A stretch of 64,000 nucleotides of DNA. It comes from Cadophora sp. MPI-SDFR-AT-0126 (taxonomy: Eukaryota; Ascomycota; Leotiomycetes; Helotiales; Ploettnerulaceae). The notes beneath the pieces were generated by a model that saw only the letters and a list, made by a program, of their open reading frames with translations, had not been told where the DNA came from and searched no databases. The first letter of the stretch is position 1, and each line of letters starts with the position of its first letter. The stretch is taken from positions 806,001 to 870,000 of the forward strand of contig JAGMVK010000017.1 in NCBI GenBank assembly GCA_020747065.1. The letters run 5' to 3'. Of the stretch, positions 60,259 through 64,000 are shown in pieces. A program made the position numbers and the translations under genes.

Positions 60259-61410
60259 GCATTGGAAATCATATGATTATCGGGTAGTGTGACTGGTGGA
60301 CTAAGGTCTTGCGGTTTCGCTATTGTCGTTTTCAAATGCAGACGTTCCAGAAATTTGAGTGCTCCGCAGCCGTTATTGATTCCCATCAAGGCATCTTGTT
60401 AATGATAAGCTCAAGTGAAGCTGTCCAAGTATTACAAACATACTTTCCGGCCCAGCCGGGCATCTCATCTTCATCCAATCTCGTTGCAGTTATTCTCGCA
60501 TTGCCAACGTCGTCGACGCGAATGCACCCGTCACCTGCAGAAACGAGACAGCGAAAGAAGTCCAAAATGAGATTGCGCATGTACAAGCGAACTATTTCGA
60601 GAGGCCAATTTGACTTCTAGAACTCGAATTTTGTTCTTCGCAATTGCCTTTTCGCAAATAAAGCACATTCCAATCCCACAAATGATCATCATATCATGGT
60701 TTCTCGGAAAGAAGCCGAGCCCAAATCGATCTCCCGTCGTCATCTCCCCAGTAGGGATCTGCCTTCAAACAGCCACTAGCGTGGCCATCTCATCGGGACT
60801 ATGTTTAGACACCTTCCCATCAGCTTTATTAAATCCCAGATAAGCTTCTTAGTGGTGCTTCTCGGGTGGTCTTGGGCTGGGAGCGAGTGCGCATCCGAGG
60901 CTCGTATTCGGAGTCGGTCTCCTCACGGTATTTTTGACTACCGAACGTGATATAATTGGCTGCTTCAGATACAGCGATCTATGGCATTTGCCGTCCGAGA
61001 AATAGATGTCTAGGTTGATGTTGGGGAGGGAAAGACGCGAGGGCTCGCGTTGCAGCGTATTTAATCCTTGGACAGCGAGGTGACGCATGTGTGTACGATC
61101 CAAATTTTCCTGAACCAGGAACATGTGGCTTGAGGACTTTAGTATAAGGGTCTTCTGAGCGCCCAGAAGTTGTGGGGGGAAACAGAACCAGCAGTTCACA
61201 ATAACTTTACAGTTGTCGCTTATGACCAAATCCGAGAGAATTAACACTTGGACCAAAAAAAGGACTTCTTTACTCAACCAATAACACTGACAGCCATCAA
61301 CTCTATCATAACAACAATCACTAGTTCAACCTCGTCCTCGACGAAACCTCTCAAAGTCCTTTTTTCCCTCTCCTTACACAACATCTCCATCTCTCAACAT
61401 ACTACCCAGA
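60259..61410. other. Intergenic region, 1.15 kb
   Basis: Minus-strand open frames (60386-60586 and 60849-61277) look moderately protein-like but lack a start, motif or consistent splicing. No other feature was seen. Confidence 0.45.
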
Positions 61411-61754
61411 ATGGACACTGTCAACGCCATATCCCTGGAAGTCTTCGAGCGGGCCGTGATCCAAGCGCGAGCAGAGAAAAGCTTCTGGCAGAAATACAGG
61501 TGGTATATCATTGGTGGATTGGCAGCATTACCTCCCCAAATTCTGTTGGGATGGTGGTAGTAAGTCTCTTTATCTCTGAACCCGGCAAGCAATTGCGCCT
61601 AAAGCAGCAGTCTAGAATGATTTTAATTTTCTACCTCGAGCACAACTGACATCGGAATAGTCTGAGGCGTCGCAAAGCGAAGAAGGCAGCGCTTAAGAGG
61701 TCGGAGGAAGAAACTGCATTGGGCCCGTACTCGAATGTGGAACGCCACAGATAG
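61411..61754 (+). CDS. Small single-pass membrane protein, 80 residues
   Basis: Two exons (61411-61559, 61661-61754) are joined at phase 2 by a 101-bp intron with a GTAAGT donor. The N-terminal half is a short amphipathic region (MDTVNAISLEVFERAVIQAR), then a hydrophobic segment at about 34-50 (YIIGGLAALPPQILLGWWY), then a strongly basic patch (LRRRKAKKAALKR). By the positive-inside rule the C-terminus is cytosolic. It may be an organelle-membrane small subunit; the family is not recognised. Confidence 0.7.
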
Positions 61755-62592
61755 TTGGGCAGAAGTGAAGGCTGGATGACAAGGGTTGAAGACGTGGAAT
61801 TGACATGAATACGGCCCATAGAAGTTCACAGAGAGCGAGATTGCTATTAGGTTGACAGATTGAGCTTAATCGGCCGTGAGTGAGGCAATGGGAGAAGGCA
61901 CTGTTTACTCCACCGAGACGGCGGTAGAAGGTCGTGGGAGAGTACTAGGTACAGAGTGGTGACGACTCTTGGCCTGTTTATTTTCTTATTTGTCTCAGTA
62001 TATAGTTTATGATTTGACGATCGCTTTCGGCGTAATAACCCTTCGTTTTTCAGATTGGTTTTGGGAGGAGTAATTTATTGATTGTTGGATAGTCTTGTTC
62101 ACTTTATCTTTCTGTTTGCCTCTAATACGTTCATCGTGCTTAAAGTTTCTTTGGACATCAAGGGTGTCGTTTTACTTACCTATTGGGCCACCAAGTGTTG
62201 ATGATAAAAGGAGGCTTTTGTTTTTCGCCTGTGGTTTGTTTGGATACTTCTCTAATGGTCTTGGCGGGGCACAGGCATCATCCACGAAGAGGTTGCAAGC
62301 AACCAACAAGTAAAATTCTGAAATGGGATTGGAACATCAAGAAGTCAGAAAAGTCTACACGATAGATACTACTTTCGATTTCAAACTAATCGAGCACAGG
62401 AGCAAGACTGAAGTCAGATTCTATGGCTCAAGGAAATGGGCTGCCTAGCATGGCTGAGTCATGGAAATGACTAACCTAAATGAGGCTGAGACACTTCTCG
62501 AACCTCATTCTTCAACAAACCATCTCATTTCCATATTTCATGCGTGTAAAGGATTATTCTCGATCCCATATCCATTTAGTCTGGCTCCCACA
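61755..62592. other. Intergenic region
   Basis: 838 bp upstream of the F-box gene. The frame of that gene stays open to an ATG at 62461, an alternative start 44 codons earlier. Nothing else was seen. Confidence 0.5.
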
Positions 62593-64000
62593 ATGACGCC
62601 CAAACCAACAACATCAAAATCCCCGATCGAGCTTCTCCCCCTCGAAACACAACAGGCAATCCTCAGCTCCCTCACATCCATAGCTTCACTAAAACAATGC
62701 GCCCTCGCATGTCCCACTCTCTACACTGCATACAAAATCGCAGAGAAGGTGATAATAGCACAAGTATTGTACAACCAGATTGGGATTGGAGTCCTACCGG
62801 AAGCTGTTCTGGCTTTTTCATCTGCCAGTTTGAAATTAAGCGATCTCGAGTCCTTCTCCGAAGCGAACTTCAGGAAGCGGAGACCCCCTCCAGAAGTTTA
62901 CACGTTCAGCGATGCTCTCAATATGTCAGAGATGCATACACGCATCGACTTCTTGACGAAAGCTTTCGTTCGCAAAGCGCTGAAGGCAAGCCCTTACGCC
63001 TCGCTAGACGAGTCAGCTTCACCTGCAGAAATCGATCGCATCGAGAGGACTTTCTATCGATTTGAGATCTATCGTCATATTTTTGGTCGTTTCCAGCAGA
63101 ATCGGGAGTGGCGTGTTCAAGCGCAGCAGAATATGTTCTTTAAGTATTTTTCGCCATGGGAGAATGAGCAACTGGCCTGTGTGCATGAGTTTTTGGCGCA
63201 GATTGTGATACCTGGTTTGCGTTGTGCATTCAAAGAAATAATGCAAGACTAATGAGAACGTAGTATTTAACGAGATAGCAGCTCACGATGTGTTCTGGGG
63301 AAGCACGAACATCGAGCCAGCCGCAGACGCAAGCTCGCAATACATCCAAGCTATTCTCTCTCGCGGCCTCGCGCATATACATTCAATAGCTACAGCAGAT
63401 AGCTATTCTTCTCGCAGAGCAGCAATGTATAAATTATACCCGCCATATAGCGACAACTTCTTCCATCAAGGTAGAAATAACGGGCACACAGCACGCGCCA
63501 TCATTGCATCCATAAACGATAGTCTCATCCAATGCTTCTTCAAAGACAGTGACGACGGGCCGGAAGATGCATGGCGTTGGGCTCATTCCAAATTACAGTC
63601 AAATTTACCCAGTCTCATGGTCATGACGAATTCATTCAGGGATTACACCACCGCCCGCACTTGGGGGTACGTGATGTGGGATCGATTGAGATTGGATGAG
63701 TGGGGTGTTTTTGGGAAGGATTGGAGACAGACGTTGAAGTTTGCTTCGTACCAGGAGCTGGAATCCAAGCGGCAGAAGGAGGAGGAGATAAGATGGGAGG
63801 TGGAGGCGTCGTGGAAGAGGAGAGAGGAATTGCATCTTGCGGGTGGGTTTGGGTGGTGGGAGGAGACGGACGAGGGAAGGGTGGAGTGGGCAAGGGGGAG
63901 GCCGAGTCCTTGGGATGATGTGACGAAGAGACGAGAGTGTGAGCTTTGTATTGGCGATGTGAGGTGTGCGCCGCATAGGTTGGTATTGAGGATTAAAGAC
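62593..64000 (+). CDS. F-box protein, 3' end outside window
   Basis: Exon 1 (62593-63214) and exon 2 (63279 to the window edge) encode at least 447 residues. An F-box-like segment is at about 10-60: SPIELLPLETQQAILSSL, SLKQCALACPTLYTAY. This would link the protein to Skp1 in an SCF ubiquitin ligase. The rest is a fungal-type tail, partly helical with many charged residues, and the visible end has a Cys-rich piece (CELCIGDVRCAPH). The 64-bp intron (63215-63278, GTTTGC donor, phase 1) is needed because the first frame stops at 63252 while the next exon is open in another frame. ATG 62593 is preferred because the F-box follows closely; 62461 is possible. Confidence 0.78.

Noticed and set aside
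60386..60586. Minus-strand frame with protein-like composition
   Set aside because: Only 66 codons, no family match, and no neighbouring exon could be joined in phase.
60849..61277. Minus-strand open frame of 142 codons
   Set aside because: It begins at a TTG codon with no ATG near the front, and there is no recognisable domain or matching splice site; kept as an unresolved open stretch only.

Overview
The window is nuclear DNA of a filamentous ascomycete (Pezizomycotina). The evidence is many short GT-AG introns of about 46-100 bp with CTRAY-like branch sites, fungal Zn(II)2Cys6 regulators, DUF6590 proteins, a fungal F-box protein and a CCDC124/Oxs1 gene. A leotiomycete is my best guess, but the class cannot be fixed from this sequence. 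Gene models were assembled by hand: exons were joined only where splice sites and codon phase agree, and every model listed with introns closes in frame.

Left part (1-25 kb): an eroded transcription-factor relic (515-946) lies before a C2H2-like zinc-finger gene (1015-3474, +). Next comes a divergent pair: a two-copy DUF6590 protein with a STAND-type N-terminal region (4402-6415, -) and an unusual five-cysteine zinc protein (7393-9209, +). A large UaY/PPR1-like Zn2Cys6 regulator (11467-14836, -), a second and longer five-cysteine zinc protein (16750-19521, -), a possible small membrane protein (20541-20879, +) and an MFS transporter (22468-24751, -) follow.

Middle (24.8-35.5 kb): about 10.7 kb in which I find no supportable gene, only low-complexity tracts and short tandem repeats.

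Right part (35.4-64 kb): the CCDC124/Oxs1 ribosome-associated factor, a catalytically dead ubiquitin-conjugating-like protein with a GC-AG intron, and a conserved membrane-anchored unknown. Then comes a second DUF6590 / five-cysteine zinc divergent pair (42232-44159 - and 44805-46580 +), a small secreted cysteine-containing protein with a decayed neighbouring copy, a tandem-GFA-domain protein, an S58 (DmpA-type) aminopeptidase with another GC-AG intron, a canonical Zn2Cys6 regulator, a JMJD5-like JmjC oxygenase, two small unknowns and an F-box gene running off the right edge.

The most interesting structure is the repeated head-to-head arrangement DUF6590(-)/five-cysteine zinc protein(+), present twice about 38 kb apart, with conserved intron positions and phases in both partners and a third zinc paralogue between them. 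This looks like an old duplication of a two-gene unit. It may be an undescribed regulator-effector pair, but no function can be read from sequence alone.
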